DNA from: Methanobacteriota archaeon
Lineage (GTDB): Archaea; Thermoplasmatota; Poseidoniia; Poseidoniales; Thalassarchaeaceae
DNA length: 42,217 nucleotides
Direction: 5' to 3'
NCBI GenBank assembly: GCA_002708695.1
Contig: PAOZ01000036.1
Span: 1-42,217 of the forward strand
Each line of letters starts with the position of its first letter. Position 1 is the first letter of the stretch. Positions 8,202 through 15,974 of this stretch are shown here, piece after piece. The translations under genes and the position numbers were made by a program. Below the pieces are notes generated by a model. The model worked only from the letters and a program-made list of their open reading frames with translations, was not told where the DNA came from and ran no database searches.

Positions 8202-9512
8202 TCAAACCTTCTTTTTGGGTCCTTGGACCGGTTCTGAATTGTTTTTCAAGCGATTAATGGCAATTAATGCAGAATTTCTTCCTGATAACATTGCTCCTTC
8301 TACACTACCATGTAACATATGGTCTCCGCATTCTATTGCATCATCTCCATTCTTTGGGACATTTGTCAGACGTTCTCCGGGGTTGCTAATTGGTAAAGCA
8401 TGTGCAATATGTTGTATTGTTAGTGTCTTCCAAGTCGAAACAGTTCCATCTCCGAACCATGTTCCCAAATCGTTTCGAACACTTTCTTCGATTGAATCTT
8501 CAGATTCTAATCCCATTTCTATGGCTCTATCTCCCACTACCGTAGCAGCCACTAGGCTTCTTCCAGATGGTGCATACGATGGTTGAATATCAGAGGGTAC
8601 TGCTACGTGGGAAACAATAGATGACGAATCTGCTAGATTGCTATTGAGTAGAATATGTTTGGATCTTAGAGGTGATTTAGGTGCATCAAAGTAAACGGTC
8701 CAGACATGCTTTCCGTCGCCTTCTTGGGGTTCATTGAATGCTTTTATTACAAGGTCGAATCGATGTGCTTCTCCTCTAAATCGAAGTGCTTTGTTTTCAA
8801 TTCTGCTTATTTCTACCCCTAATCTGATGTTATCCATTCCAATTTCTTGTGCAATTGTAAAGGGAACAGAGTTAATTCCATTTTTTGGTAAAACCATCTT
8901 ACCTTTGGCCATCATTCTGAAGATGAAACGAAACAATCGTTCCGATGTTTGTAGTTTAGATTCTAGAAAAATCCCTCCAAATAATGGTAAGAAGAATCGA
9001 TTAATGGCATTATTACTTAATTTTCTTTCTTGTAAATATTCGAGAGTACTTCCATCATTTCCATCAAATAATTGATCTATTTTTCCTTTCATAATCGTTC
9101 TTCTCAGTAAAGCAAATCTCAATAAATCTTTGAAAGAAAGAAACCCATTGAATAAGGAAAAAAATCCTGCTATTGGATTTCTCCAAGGATCTGCTATTAA
9201 TTTCATTCTGATTTTACCATTGTTCAAGCTAACGATTCTTGCTCCTGATTTGAAAGGTTTACATTCTAATGATTTGTAGTTAATATTTTTCGAAGTTTCA
9301 GGATATGCCGTTTGTAAAACATGAAATCCATGATCGATTAGAAAACCGTCAATTTCACTAGTTTGCATTCGTCCCCCAATTTCAGAATTTTTATCAAAAA
9401 CTGTGACATTGAATCCCTTTGATTTCAGAATTTTTGCGCAATGGAGACCAGAAATTCCGGCTCCAACAATAGCAATTTTTTTCTCATTATTTTGAGAATT
9501 CGCCATCATCAT
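8202..9512 (-). CDS. FAD-dependent amine oxidase/desaturase-like oxidoreductase
   Basis: This 436-residue flavoprotein belongs to the amine oxidase/protoporphyrinogen oxidase/phytoene desaturase superfamily. The N-terminal Rossmann motif reads 'IAIVGAGISGLHCAKIL', and an acidic residue ends strand 2 (VTVFDKNSEIGGRMQTSE). The C-terminal FAD segment reads 'GSVEGAMLSGRNSALIAINRL'. The substrate cannot be told from sequence. Proteins of this type desaturate or isomerise isoprenoids, carotenoids or porphyrins. The reading frame overlaps the end of the upstream UbiB-like kinase gene by about 26 bp (three consecutive ATG codons at the start allow a slightly shorter overlap). This implies translational coupling and a shared, probably isoprenoid-related, pathway. 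It is convergent with nfuA, 2 bp apart. Confidence 0.85.
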   Translation of the reverse strand: MMMANSQNNEKKIAIVGAGISGLHCAKILKSKGFNVTVFDKNSEIGGRMQTSEIDGFLIDHGFHVLQTAYPETSKNINYKSLECKPFKSGARIVSLNNGKIRMKLIADPWRNPIAGFFSLFNGFLSFKDLLRFALLRRTIMKGKIDQLFDGNDGSTLEYLQERKLSNNAINRFFLPLFGGIFLESKLQTSERLFRFIFRMMAKGKMVLPKNGINSVPFTIAQEIGMDNIRLGVEISRIENKALRFRGEAHRFDLVIKAFNEPQEGDGKHVWTVYFDAPKSPLRSKHILLNSNLADSSSIVSHVAVPSDIQPSYAPSGRSLVAATVVGDRAIEMGLESEDSIEESVRNDLGTWFGDGTVSTWKTLTIQHIAHALPISNPGERLTNVPKNGDDAIECGDHMLHGSVEGAMLSGRNSALIAINRLKNNSEPVQGPKKKV

Positions 9513-10737
9513 CCTTCTCCCCTATTTCCAATCCTATTCTAAATTCTTCTAAATATGGTCCCATTGATTGGATTAGCATTACATCCGGATGTGTTCTGAT
9601 TACTAATCCATCAAGATACATTAATGCTCTAATTATTGGAAAAGCCTCTTCTCCAAAATCTGCTTTTGCCTTCTCAACTGCAGTTCGAACAGTTTTCATC
9701 ATTATTTGAGTCAAACTTTGTTCTCCCACTGGCTTTGATTCAAAATTTTCGTATATCTCGCTCATTTTTGCATGATACCTTTGGAGTTTTACACCCTTTA
9801 AATCTGCCTTAGACATTTCTAATAGTGCATCGAATGCTTCTGTAAGTTGTAGTTTAGAGAGATGTTCAAAGAATGAAAATAGAGTTTCATTTACGTGTTT
9901 TGGTGCATGGCAAATAGCCCCATTATCGATAAATACGAATTTACCGTTCTCATCGATAATACAATTTCCTGGATGAAGATCGCCATGAAAAGTTCCTATA
10001 CCAAAGAGAAAAGCCCCATGTATTCGGAATAATTGTAGCAATGTTTCCCATTCCAAATTGCCGGAATTAATCCCATCTTCAAGTGATTCACCCCTGATAT
10101 ATTCAGACACTAAGACATGTTCGTTAGATATGTCTGGATAGTATTTTGGGAATCGAAGAAGAGGCATTGAAAATTTTTCTTTTATTTCATTCTGAATCCT
10201 TTTCAATTCATTTGCTCCTGAGATTTCGTTTGTTAAATCAAGCTCTCTTGTTGTATAATCGGCAACGTGATTCAACAAAGCGATTGGGTTTCCGACTTTA
10301 CGTAATTTAGGAGAGAAAAAAAGAAAGATCTTCAACCATCTTCGCATTCGATTTACATCTCGTCTGAATTGTTTTTCATTTTGAGATTTGATGATTTTTA
10401 TTACTACATCATCACCATTTTTTAATCGTGCTCTATGTACTTGTCCTACTGAGGCAGCAGCAAGAGGTTTTTCATCTATCCATTCGAATGCATTTCTGAA
10501 TCCCTGCGGCCCCCTTGTATCGATATTTGCAAAAACATCTTCTGAAGGAATCGTGGCAGCATGTTGATACAAGGATTGTAGTTGTTGACATTTTTCCACA
10601 GAAAGAATATCTGATCGTAGTGCAAAAATTTGAGCTAGTTTTACTGACAGTAATCCTTGTTGCTGAATCCATTCCAAATCTGCAGGACCTTTTTTGAGAA
10701 TCTGCCTCATAAAACGAAGGAAAGTCAGCAGTCTCAT
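9487..10737 (-). CDS. ABC1/UbiB/ADCK-family atypical kinase
   Basis: The family hallmarks are visible in order. There is a KxGQ-like segment 'SVKLAQIFALRSDIL' (about residues 31-45), the Ala-rich loop 'AAASVGQVHRARL', the lysine strand 'GDDVVIKII', ExD in 'RELDLTNE', the catalytic loop 'FHGDLHPGN' and the metal-binding 'FVFIDNGAI'. UbiB-type proteins are membrane-associated ATPases/kinases that support quinone and isoprenoid-lipid metabolism. At 416 residues it lacks the C-terminal transmembrane hairpin of bacterial UbiB. The glycine of the KxGQ motif is alanine here (KLAQ). It overlaps the FAD oxidoreductase gene downstream and lies 47 bp from the upstream membrane protein gene. A TGTTCAA half-site is present at 10771-10777 in that gap. 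Confidence 0.93.
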   Translation of the reverse strand: MRLLTFLRFMRQILKKGPADLEWIQQQGLLSVKLAQIFALRSDILSVEKCQQLQSLYQHAATIPSEDVFANIDTRGPQGFRNAFEWIDEKPLAAASVGQVHRARLKNGDDVVIKIIKSQNEKQFRRDVNRMRRWLKIFLFFSPKLRKVGNPIALLNHVADYTTRELDLTNEISGANELKRIQNEIKEKFSMPLLRFPKYYPDISNEHVLVSEYIRGESLEDGINSGNLEWETLLQLFRIHGAFLFGIGTFHGDLHPGNCIIDENGKFVFIDNGAICHAPKHVNETLFSFFEHLSKLQLTEAFDALLEMSKADLKGVKLQRYHAKMSEIYENFESKPVGEQSLTQIMMKTVRTAVEKAKADFGEEAFPIIRALMYLDGLVIRTHPDVMLIQSMGPYLEEFRIGLEIGEKDDDGEFSK

Positions 10738-10784
10738 ACATTGCTCATATCATTAGAGAATATGAATGAATGTTCAAGTCTTTA

Positions 10785-11336
10785 CTACCATGGGAATTTC
10801 CATGACCAAATTATCAGGTCATTAATTATACATTGAATCGATAGAGCAAATGCTCCGAATAATAGCCAACTTGCTCTAGGGACATCATCTTGGTATGCCG
10901 ATAATGCAAGTAATCCTAGCATAATATTTCCAATTGATGCTAGAAGGAGCGTTCCTACAACTAAAAAAGGAGTAAAATCGTTAGGGTTTCTTAGATGTAA
11001 TCCCGTACTTTCGATCCATAGAGCAGATGGGATTAGAAATATCGCGAAAGAAAGTAGGAGACGATTAGTTCCCCTATTGTCTGATTCTCCCCAAGGCCAT
11101 CGTAAATTTGCTATATCTCCACTGTCCATCTGGAATAGAGTAATCCACCAATAAACTAGATATCCAATTGCAGCGACAAACATGAAAATAACACTAAATC
11201 GTTGTAGGTTGCCAGTAACTCCTCCCCAGAGATCTGATGGTTGAGATAATCTAGAAACTCCCCACACGTATGAAGCTAAAACTAATCCGCCCACAACGAT
11301 TGTGAAAATTTTTATCTGATCTCTACTAATTTCCAT
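10785..11336 (-). CDS. Polytopic membrane protein, unknown
   Basis: This 183-residue protein is almost entirely hydrophobic, with five or six predicted membrane helices. Examples are 'IFTIVVGGLVLASYVWGV', 'FSVIFMFVAAIGYLVYWW', 'LLLSFAIFLIPSALWI', 'FLVVGTLLLASIGNIMLG' and 'WLLFGAFALSIQCIINDL'. It has many tryptophans at helix ends and a short cytoplasmic tail (WSWKFPW). I recognise no family signature. It lies 10 bp downstream of the TrmB-like regulator and is almost certainly transcribed with it. It may be a membrane sensor or a stress-related membrane protein, but nothing in the sequence decides this. Confidence 0.7.
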   Translation of the reverse strand: MEISRDQIKIFTIVVGGLVLASYVWGVSRLSQPSDLWGGVTGNLQRFSVIFMFVAAIGYLVYWWITLFQMDSGDIANLRWPWGESDNRGTNRLLLSFAIFLIPSALWIESTGLHLRNPNDFTPFLVVGTLLLASIGNIMLGLLALSAYQDDVPRASWLLFGAFALSIQCIINDLIIWSWKFPW

Positions 11337-11346
11337 GTTACCACAA

Positions 11347-12729
11347 CTATTCTTTCATTAGAAGGTGATATTGCCAAATATTATCCAAATCTCCACTTCC
11401 AAGAATTTTCTTTATTTCTACATCTCCTTCTTCAGGATATCTCGCCATCAATGCACCTTCTATAATCCCATCATCGAGTTCCCAGAGGGGAAGAACATCT
11501 CTATTTCCTTGATCTGGTTTCTCGTTCAACCCTACACAGACATGGAACGTAGGCTCTAATGCATACGTGAGAGTACCTAATCCTGCGGCTTCCCATAAAT
11601 CCATTAATTCGTTTAAAAATTCAATATTATCTTCAATCCCTCTAAGAGAAAACGCTAGTTCTTCTCCCACTCTTCTTCCAACCTGTCTCATCATTATTTC
11701 CAAATCAAAACCAAGAATTGTGAGACTAGATAGGCTATTTTCACCCAGTTGTCTTCTAGCAGAATTTACCTCTCTTCCTGCCTTGAGCATCGCATCAGGA
11801 TCGAATGGTGTATCTTCCTCAGGCAATTCAAGATCTACACCTAAAGCAGTTCTCAATTTCTCAAGAAAAGACCCTTGTCCTATTTCAATTCTTAATGGGT
11901 CTACAATCTGTTGTTCAGTGAATCGCTTTTCTGCTTGATCGAATGGTATGGCTTCTGGCCAGACAGCATCGATTAGATTGGCTTGTGAGATTGCGAATTG
12001 CTTCGATACCACCGATAGAGCGGCATCTTCCTTACCTCTTCCAACTGGATTAGATTCTATGTTTAGCATTTGTAGAACTTCTTCGTTATCCATCAAAGCA
12101 CCCTGTGATTCAACATCATCCGAATGTCGTACCATTACATTTTCATGTAGGTCACGGAAAAATCGAATAGTTCTTCTGTGCAATTTGGCCAAAATTTGAA
12201 TTTTAACTCCCCTTTCTGCTGCTGAATTTATCGCAGCTAATGCAGGTCCTCTGTGCAGATGAAGAATGCCATATTCGCCTAGCATGAGTACAACTCTTTC
12301 ATTTGCATCTTTTGCAAATTGTTCAATACGTTTGTGAATGTGTATTCTTTCTTTTAGTACAGCAAATTTTGGCTCATCGAATCCAACTGATTTTGCTTTA
12401 TCTGCAACATCTTGGTTCCATGATGTTCCACTTAGTAATGTTTCATATCCTTCTTCAACTTGTCTAAGTTGTTCTTTTCTCATTCCTATTAGTCGTTCTA
12501 CTGCTTCATTGATTGGCGGTGATGAGAATTTCATTGGCCGATCAGCAGTTGTTGTGACTAATCCTATTTCTTGTAATCTAGAAAGAGAATTGTATGCATC
12601 AAGTCTGGTAGTTCCCAATTCAGTGGCTAATTCAGAAGCTTTTAGTTTTGGTTTGGAGGATAAAATTAGAACAGATTGTACTTCTCTTTCGTTTAGCCCT
12701 GCAGAAGATAGAACTTGCTCCCATCCCAT
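11347..12729 (-). CDS. TrmB-like transcriptional regulator (HTH plus PLD-like effector domain)
   Basis: This 460-residue protein starts with a winged helix-turn-helix of the TrmB type (about 1-80): 'GLNEREVQSVLILSSKPKLKASELATELG' then 'TTRLDAYNSLSRLQEIGLV'. It continues with a coiled linker ('RLIGMRKEQLRQVEEGYETLL') and a phospholipase-D-like effector fold ('ALAAINSAAERGVKIQILA', about 165-185). TrmB proteins are archaeal repressors or activators that bind promoters and sense small molecules, often sugars. The C-terminal 250 residues are longer than in typical TrmB and not recognisable. The start codon shares one base with the stop of the peroxiredoxin gene (TGATG), so the two are translationally coupled. 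It is the obvious candidate local regulator for the ribA and photolyase units. Confidence 0.82.
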   Translation of the reverse strand: MGWEQVLSSAGLNEREVQSVLILSSKPKLKASELATELGTTRLDAYNSLSRLQEIGLVTTTADRPMKFSSPPINEAVERLIGMRKEQLRQVEEGYETLLSGTSWNQDVADKAKSVGFDEPKFAVLKERIHIHKRIEQFAKDANERVVLMLGEYGILHLHRGPALAAINSAAERGVKIQILAKLHRRTIRFFRDLHENVMVRHSDDVESQGALMDNEEVLQMLNIESNPVGRGKEDAALSVVSKQFAISQANLIDAVWPEAIPFDQAEKRFTEQQIVDPLRIEIGQGSFLEKLRTALGVDLELPEEDTPFDPDAMLKAGREVNSARRQLGENSLSSLTILGFDLEIMMRQVGRRVGEELAFSLRGIEDNIEFLNELMDLWEAAGLGTLTYALEPTFHVCVGLNEKPDQGNRDVLPLWELDDGIIEGALMARYPEEGDVEIKKILGSGDLDNIWQYHLLMKE

Positions 12730-13211
12730 CAGAATCCTTCTCCTTCAGTAACTTCACTTAATACAGAGAGAATCTTTGCGACGTGATTTCTAGGTCTAAA
12801 TAACCAATCATAGACATAATGTATCTTCCTATCAGGTCCAATGACAAACGAAGATTTAGCAGGAAACTTTCCTAGATGAATAGGAACTCCGTACCTCTTT
12901 GCAACCTGTCTTTCGGGATCTCCCAGAATTGGATAAGGAAGATCTAAAGATTCTTTGAATTCTTTATGGTCGTTTTTAGGATCTTGACTGATGCCAATAA
13001 TCTCACAACCTACAGACTTAAACAATTCATATTGTTCTTTGAAGTTTAAACATCCTCTTTTGCATGTTGGTGCACCGTTAACGGAATAGAAGAAAATAAC
13101 TTTCCAATGATTATCAAAATCACTTAGGTTAACAATTTCTCCATTTGATGACTCTAGAGAAAAATCTGGAGCTTCTTTACCAACCAAGGATTTTGTAGTT
13201 ATTTGACTCAT
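12729..13211 (-). CDS. Peroxiredoxin (Bcp/PrxQ-like) with atypical active site
   Basis: This is a 160-residue thioredoxin-fold peroxidase. Family features are 'VGKEAPDFSLESSNGEIVNLSDF', 'WKVIFFYS', 'VGCEIIGISQDPKNDHKEF', 'YPILGDPERQVAKRYGV' and 'KSSFVIGPDRKIHYVY'. The expected PxxxT/SxxC peroxidatic motif reads SVNGAPTC (Cys50). The proline three residues into the loop and the threonine are therefore replaced by Ser and Ala, and the second cysteine is at +4 (CKRGC) instead of the usual +5. Reduction of peroxides is still plausible, but the chemistry may differ. It lies 12 bp from ribA as the track calls it and overlaps the regulator gene by one base, forming one transcription unit. Confidence 0.88.
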   Translation of the reverse strand: MSQITTKSLVGKEAPDFSLESSNGEIVNLSDFDNHWKVIFFYSVNGAPTCKRGCLNFKEQYELFKSVGCEIIGISQDPKNDHKEFKESLDLPYPILGDPERQVAKRYGVPIHLGKFPAKSSFVIGPDRKIHYVYDWLFRPRNHVAKILSVLSEVTEGEGF

Positions 13212-13223
13212 GTTTTTCCCCTG

Positions 13224-13832
13224 TTAAAATTCTAGCAAATGACCCATTCTGCGTGCCTTAGTAGACAAGTATTCGATGTTGTGGGGGCCAACACCATTAA
13301 CATGTTCCACACGTTCTACTTCTATTCCGTTAGAAGTCATTGCAGATTCTTTCAGAGGATTATTTGTCAACAAACGAATTTTTTCTATTCCCATCTGTTG
13401 TAGCATCTGAGCAGCCATAGTGTAATCTCTGGCGTCCGCAGGATGCCCTAACAGAATGTTGGCATCTAGTGTGTCAAAGCCTCTATCTTGTAATGCATAT
13501 GCTTGTATTTTTGCGGTCAATCCAATACCTCTTCCTTCTTGACGAAGATATAGGATTAATCCCACACCCTCGTCTTGAACTTTATTCAAGGCACGTTTTA
13601 GTTGTGGACCACAGTCACATTTCAACGACCCAAGAGCATCTCCCGTTAAGCATTCAGAGTGAATTCTTACAAGAGGAGCCTCTTCATCCCATGGCTGACC
13701 GGTGTAGATCGCACAATGATCTACGGAGCTCAGCTCTGGGAATGAGCGAACCCGAAAGTTCCCATGCTCTGTGGGAAGAAATGCATCTGGATGTGGAATC
13801 CTCACTTCTTCATTGGACTCAGTTAGAACCAT
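13224..13832 (-). CDS. ribA: GTP cyclohydrolase II (riboflavin biosynthesis)
   Basis: RibA opens the imidazole ring of GTP with loss of formate and pyrophosphate, the first step toward riboflavin, FMN and FAD. The zinc cysteines are present in 'HSECLTGDALGSLKCDCGPQL' (C-x10-C-x-C). The catalytic segment reads 'LYLRQEGRGIGLTAKIQAY', followed by 'DTLDANILLGHPADARDY', 'IRLLTNNPLKESAM' and the typical ending 'TKARRMGHLL'. The protein is the stand-alone RibA type, about 202 residues, with no DHBP synthase fused. The track starts at a TTG (13844). I prefer the ATG at 13832 because AGGT lies a few bases upstream. Many archaea use a different enzyme (ArfA), so this bacterial-type RibA is worth noting. 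It shares a divergent promoter with the Nudix-photolyase unit. Confidence 0.95.
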   Translation of the reverse strand: MVLTESNEEVRIPHPDAFLPTEHGNFRVRSFPELSSVDHCAIYTGQPWDEEAPLVRIHSECLTGDALGSLKCDCGPQLKRALNKVQDEGVGLILYLRQEGRGIGLTAKIQAYALQDRGFDTLDANILLGHPADARDYTMAAQMLQQMGIEKIRLLTNNPLKESAMTSNGIEVERVEHVNGVGPHNIEYLSTKARRMGHLLEF

Positions 13833-13864
13833 GTTTACCTGCAATAGTTTACACTTATGAAGAA

Positions 13865-13907
13865 CTGTTCAATCTCAGAATAATTATTTTTTCACACTGT
13901 TGAACAG
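13865..13907. promoter_or_regulatory. Divergent promoter with inverted repeat around an AT-rich core
   Basis: CTGTTCAA (13865-13872) and TTGAACAG (13900-13907) form a perfect 8-bp inverted repeat separated by 27 bp. The AT tract AATAATTATTTTTT (13879-13892) sits at its centre, within one base of the symmetry axis. The core lies about 30 bp upstream of the Nudix ATG (13918), as expected for the TATA box of a leaderless transcript, and about 50 bp from the ribA ATG. The arms therefore flank a probable shared TATA region and could be an operator. No experimental support; the promoter assignment is inference. Confidence 0.5.
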
Positions 13908-13917
13908 CCATTCATAT

Positions 13918-14442
13918 ATGCCGAAACCAAAATTTAACCCGATGCGGTCCAATCTTTGTGATCTAGGTGTTGCAGCCTGTGTCGTGAATAAAGGTCGTAT
14001 ATTGTTAATCAAGGAGTCAAAAGGCCCTCATTCCTCCAAGTGGGGTGTCCCCAAAGGATTTGTAGAATCAGGAGAATTGCCCGCTCAAGCCGCATTACGA
14101 GAGTTATTCGAAGAGTGTGGGCTATCTGGGGATATAATTGGTATCATTGCTCTCCGTGAAAGGGTAAAGAGAGGCCAAACTGGAGTTTTTATGGCCTATT
14201 TGGTTAATCCTAAATCATTGGATGTCAAGTTAAATTTAGAAGAAATCAGTGATTTTGGATGGTTCTCTCTTGAAGAACTAGATTCCGTAGAATGGCTAAG
14301 CCACACAATGCATTCAATTTCAGTAGCTTCGATTAACCACTATTCTTCTATGGAAATGATCGATTATTCAGAAGAAAAGAACGAACCATATCTTGTTCAT
14401 TATGTACAAAAAAAGGTTGAAATTCCGGAGTTGTCAATATGA
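13918..14442 (+). CDS. Nudix hydrolase
   Basis: This Nudix family pyrophosphatase has a complete Nudix box, Gx5Ex7REUxEExGU, seen as G-FVESG-E-LPAQAAL-RELFEECGL. It is preceded by 'ILLIKESKGPHSSKWGVPKG', typical of MutT/Ap4A-type members. The family hydrolyses nucleoside diphosphates linked to another group; the exact substrate (oxidised nucleotide, Ap4A, NADH or other) cannot be read from the motif. The track starts at a TTG (13900); the ATG at 13918 gives 174 residues and probably a leaderless mRNA. The last four bases overlap the photolyase start (ATGA), so the two are coupled. That pairing favours a nucleotide-pool or DNA-damage role. Confidence 0.92.
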   Translation: MPKPKFNPMRSNLCDLGVAACVVNKGRILLIKESKGPHSSKWGVPKGFVESGELPAQAALRELFEECGLSGDIIGIIALRERVKRGQTGVFMAYLVNPKSLDVKLNLEEISDFGWFSLEELDSVEWLSHTMHSISVASINHYSSMEMIDYSEEKNEPYLVHYVQKKVEIPELSI

Positions 14443-15971
14443 AAATCGAGAACTCTGCCATTGCATCTAGGACTAGAGTTCTAGTAGAACATCCGGTAAA
14501 TGAGCAGGGAGAATTCGTACTATATTGGATGACTGCCCAACGAAGATTACGTTGGAACCATGCTTTAGAGCATGCAGCAGATGTGGCCGAGCAACTCGAA
14601 AAACCATTGATTGTTGTTGAGCCTTTTAGCATAGATCATTCATTCGCGAGTGATAGATTAGTGACCTTTGTGGCTCAAGGTATGCTTGACAATCGGGAAG
14701 CATTTGAAGGAACCGGAGTTCGTTATATTCCTTGGATTGAAACTCATCGCGATAGAGGAAATGGTTTGTTAAGACGTATTTCCAAGAAAGCCTGCCTTAT
14801 TGTAATGGATGATTTTCCGACAGGTCATCCACGTCATGTTATGGAGCGTGCCGAGAAAATTCTTGAAACTCGATTACATGCAGTAGATGGTTGTGGCGTA
14901 ATACCCATGTCTTGGACTGATAAGGCTCCTCCACTGGCTCATACTTTTCGAAGAGTAGTTCAGCGTAGAGTCATTGAAGCAATTTCTGGTTCACCCAAAC
15001 CTAATCCACTAGAATCCAGAAGTAGTAGTCTCTGGATGCCTGAAAATGAATACTCTATGTTACTGGAAGAGTTAAGATTTTCAATGACTCCTCTTGAATG
15101 GTTATGGAGAGTTTCTGAAGGAGGAGTTACAGGCAAGTCTGCATTAGAACCCCTCCCAATTGACCATTTGGTACCTGCTGTTGCATCAGTAAGAGGGGGT
15201 TCTAAACATGCAAATAGATTATTAGAAATTTTCATTAATCAAAGATTAGAAAAATATTCTGATGGACGAAACAATCCTTCTGAACCTATGACTAGTCGTT
15301 TATCCCCTTGGCTTCATTTTGGACATATATCTGCGCTAGAAGTAGTTGATAGAGTTCTCAAAAAAGGAAATTGGGACCCTACAATGACTCCCGATAAAGT
15401 TACAGGATCTAGAAACGGTTGGTGGGGATTAAATGAAGCATCAGAAGCATTCCTCGATCAAATAATAACATGGCGTGATCTTGGTTTTCATTTTGCATAC
15501 CATAGACCTGATCATGCATCATTTAATTCACTTCCAGAATGGGCTCAAATAACCTTAACTGAACACGCGAATGACCCTCGACCATCCTATGTTTTTGATG
15601 AATTAGAAAACGCAGAAACTCATGATGAAATTTGGAATGCAGCTCAAAGGGAATTACGTGAGACGGGAGTAATCCACAATTATTTACGAATGTTATGGGG
15701 CAAGAGAATTTTGGAATGGGCACCTGATCCCGTAACCGCATCAGATTGGATGGTTCGTCTAAATGATAGATGGGCCTTAGATGGAAGAGATCCTAATTCT
15801 TACACTGGAATATTTTGGGTACTGGGACGACATGATCGCGCTTGGGGGCCCGAACGTCCAGTGTTTGGAAAGGTTAGATTCATGTCGAGTGCAAATACAG
15901 CAAGAAAACTTGATCTTAAAGGATATTTGAATCAATTTGGGATAGGCGAATTTGATAGAATTGAGGGATGA
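14439..15971 (+). CDS. phr: Class II deoxyribodipyrimidine photolyase
   Basis: Photolyase repairs UV-induced cyclobutane pyrimidine dimers with blue/near-UV light and FADH-. Class II features include the N-terminal 'FVLYWMTAQRRLRWNHAL' antenna-domain start. In the FAD domain there are 'SRLSPWLHFGHISALEV', 'AFLDQIITWRDLGFHFAYH', 'ETHDEIWNAAQRELRETG', 'IHNYLRMLWGKRILEW' and 'LNDRWALDGRDPNSYTGIFW'. The segment from 'RHDRAWGPERPVFGKVRFM' to a C-terminal 'RKLDLKGYL' is also class II. At 510 residues it is slightly longer than most class II enzymes. It is coupled to the Nudix gene upstream and followed 3 bp later by the SRPBCC-epimerase gene. Photolyase fits a sunlit surface-ocean organism. FAD supply links it functionally to the divergent ribA. 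Confidence 0.93.
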   Translation: MKIENSAIASRTRVLVEHPVNEQGEFVLYWMTAQRRLRWNHALEHAADVAEQLEKPLIVVEPFSIDHSFASDRLVTFVAQGMLDNREAFEGTGVRYIPWIETHRDRGNGLLRRISKKACLIVMDDFPTGHPRHVMERAEKILETRLHAVDGCGVIPMSWTDKAPPLAHTFRRVVQRRVIEAISGSPKPNPLESRSSSLWMPENEYSMLLEELRFSMTPLEWLWRVSEGGVTGKSALEPLPIDHLVPAVASVRGGSKHANRLLEIFINQRLEKYSDGRNNPSEPMTSRLSPWLHFGHISALEVVDRVLKKGNWDPTMTPDKVTGSRNGWWGLNEASEAFLDQIITWRDLGFHFAYHRPDHASFNSLPEWAQITLTEHANDPRPSYVFDELENAETHDEIWNAAQRELRETGVIHNYLRMLWGKRILEWAPDPVTASDWMVRLNDRWALDGRDPNSYTGIFWVLGRHDRAWGPERPVFGKVRFMSSANTARKLDLKGYLNQFGIGEFDRIEG

Positions 15972-15974
15972 TAA

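Noticed and set aside
11567-12199. Plus-strand ORFs of 123 and 83 residues
   Set aside because: Both are antisense shadows of the TrmB-like regulator, which has a recognisable HTH and is coupled to the peroxiredoxin gene.
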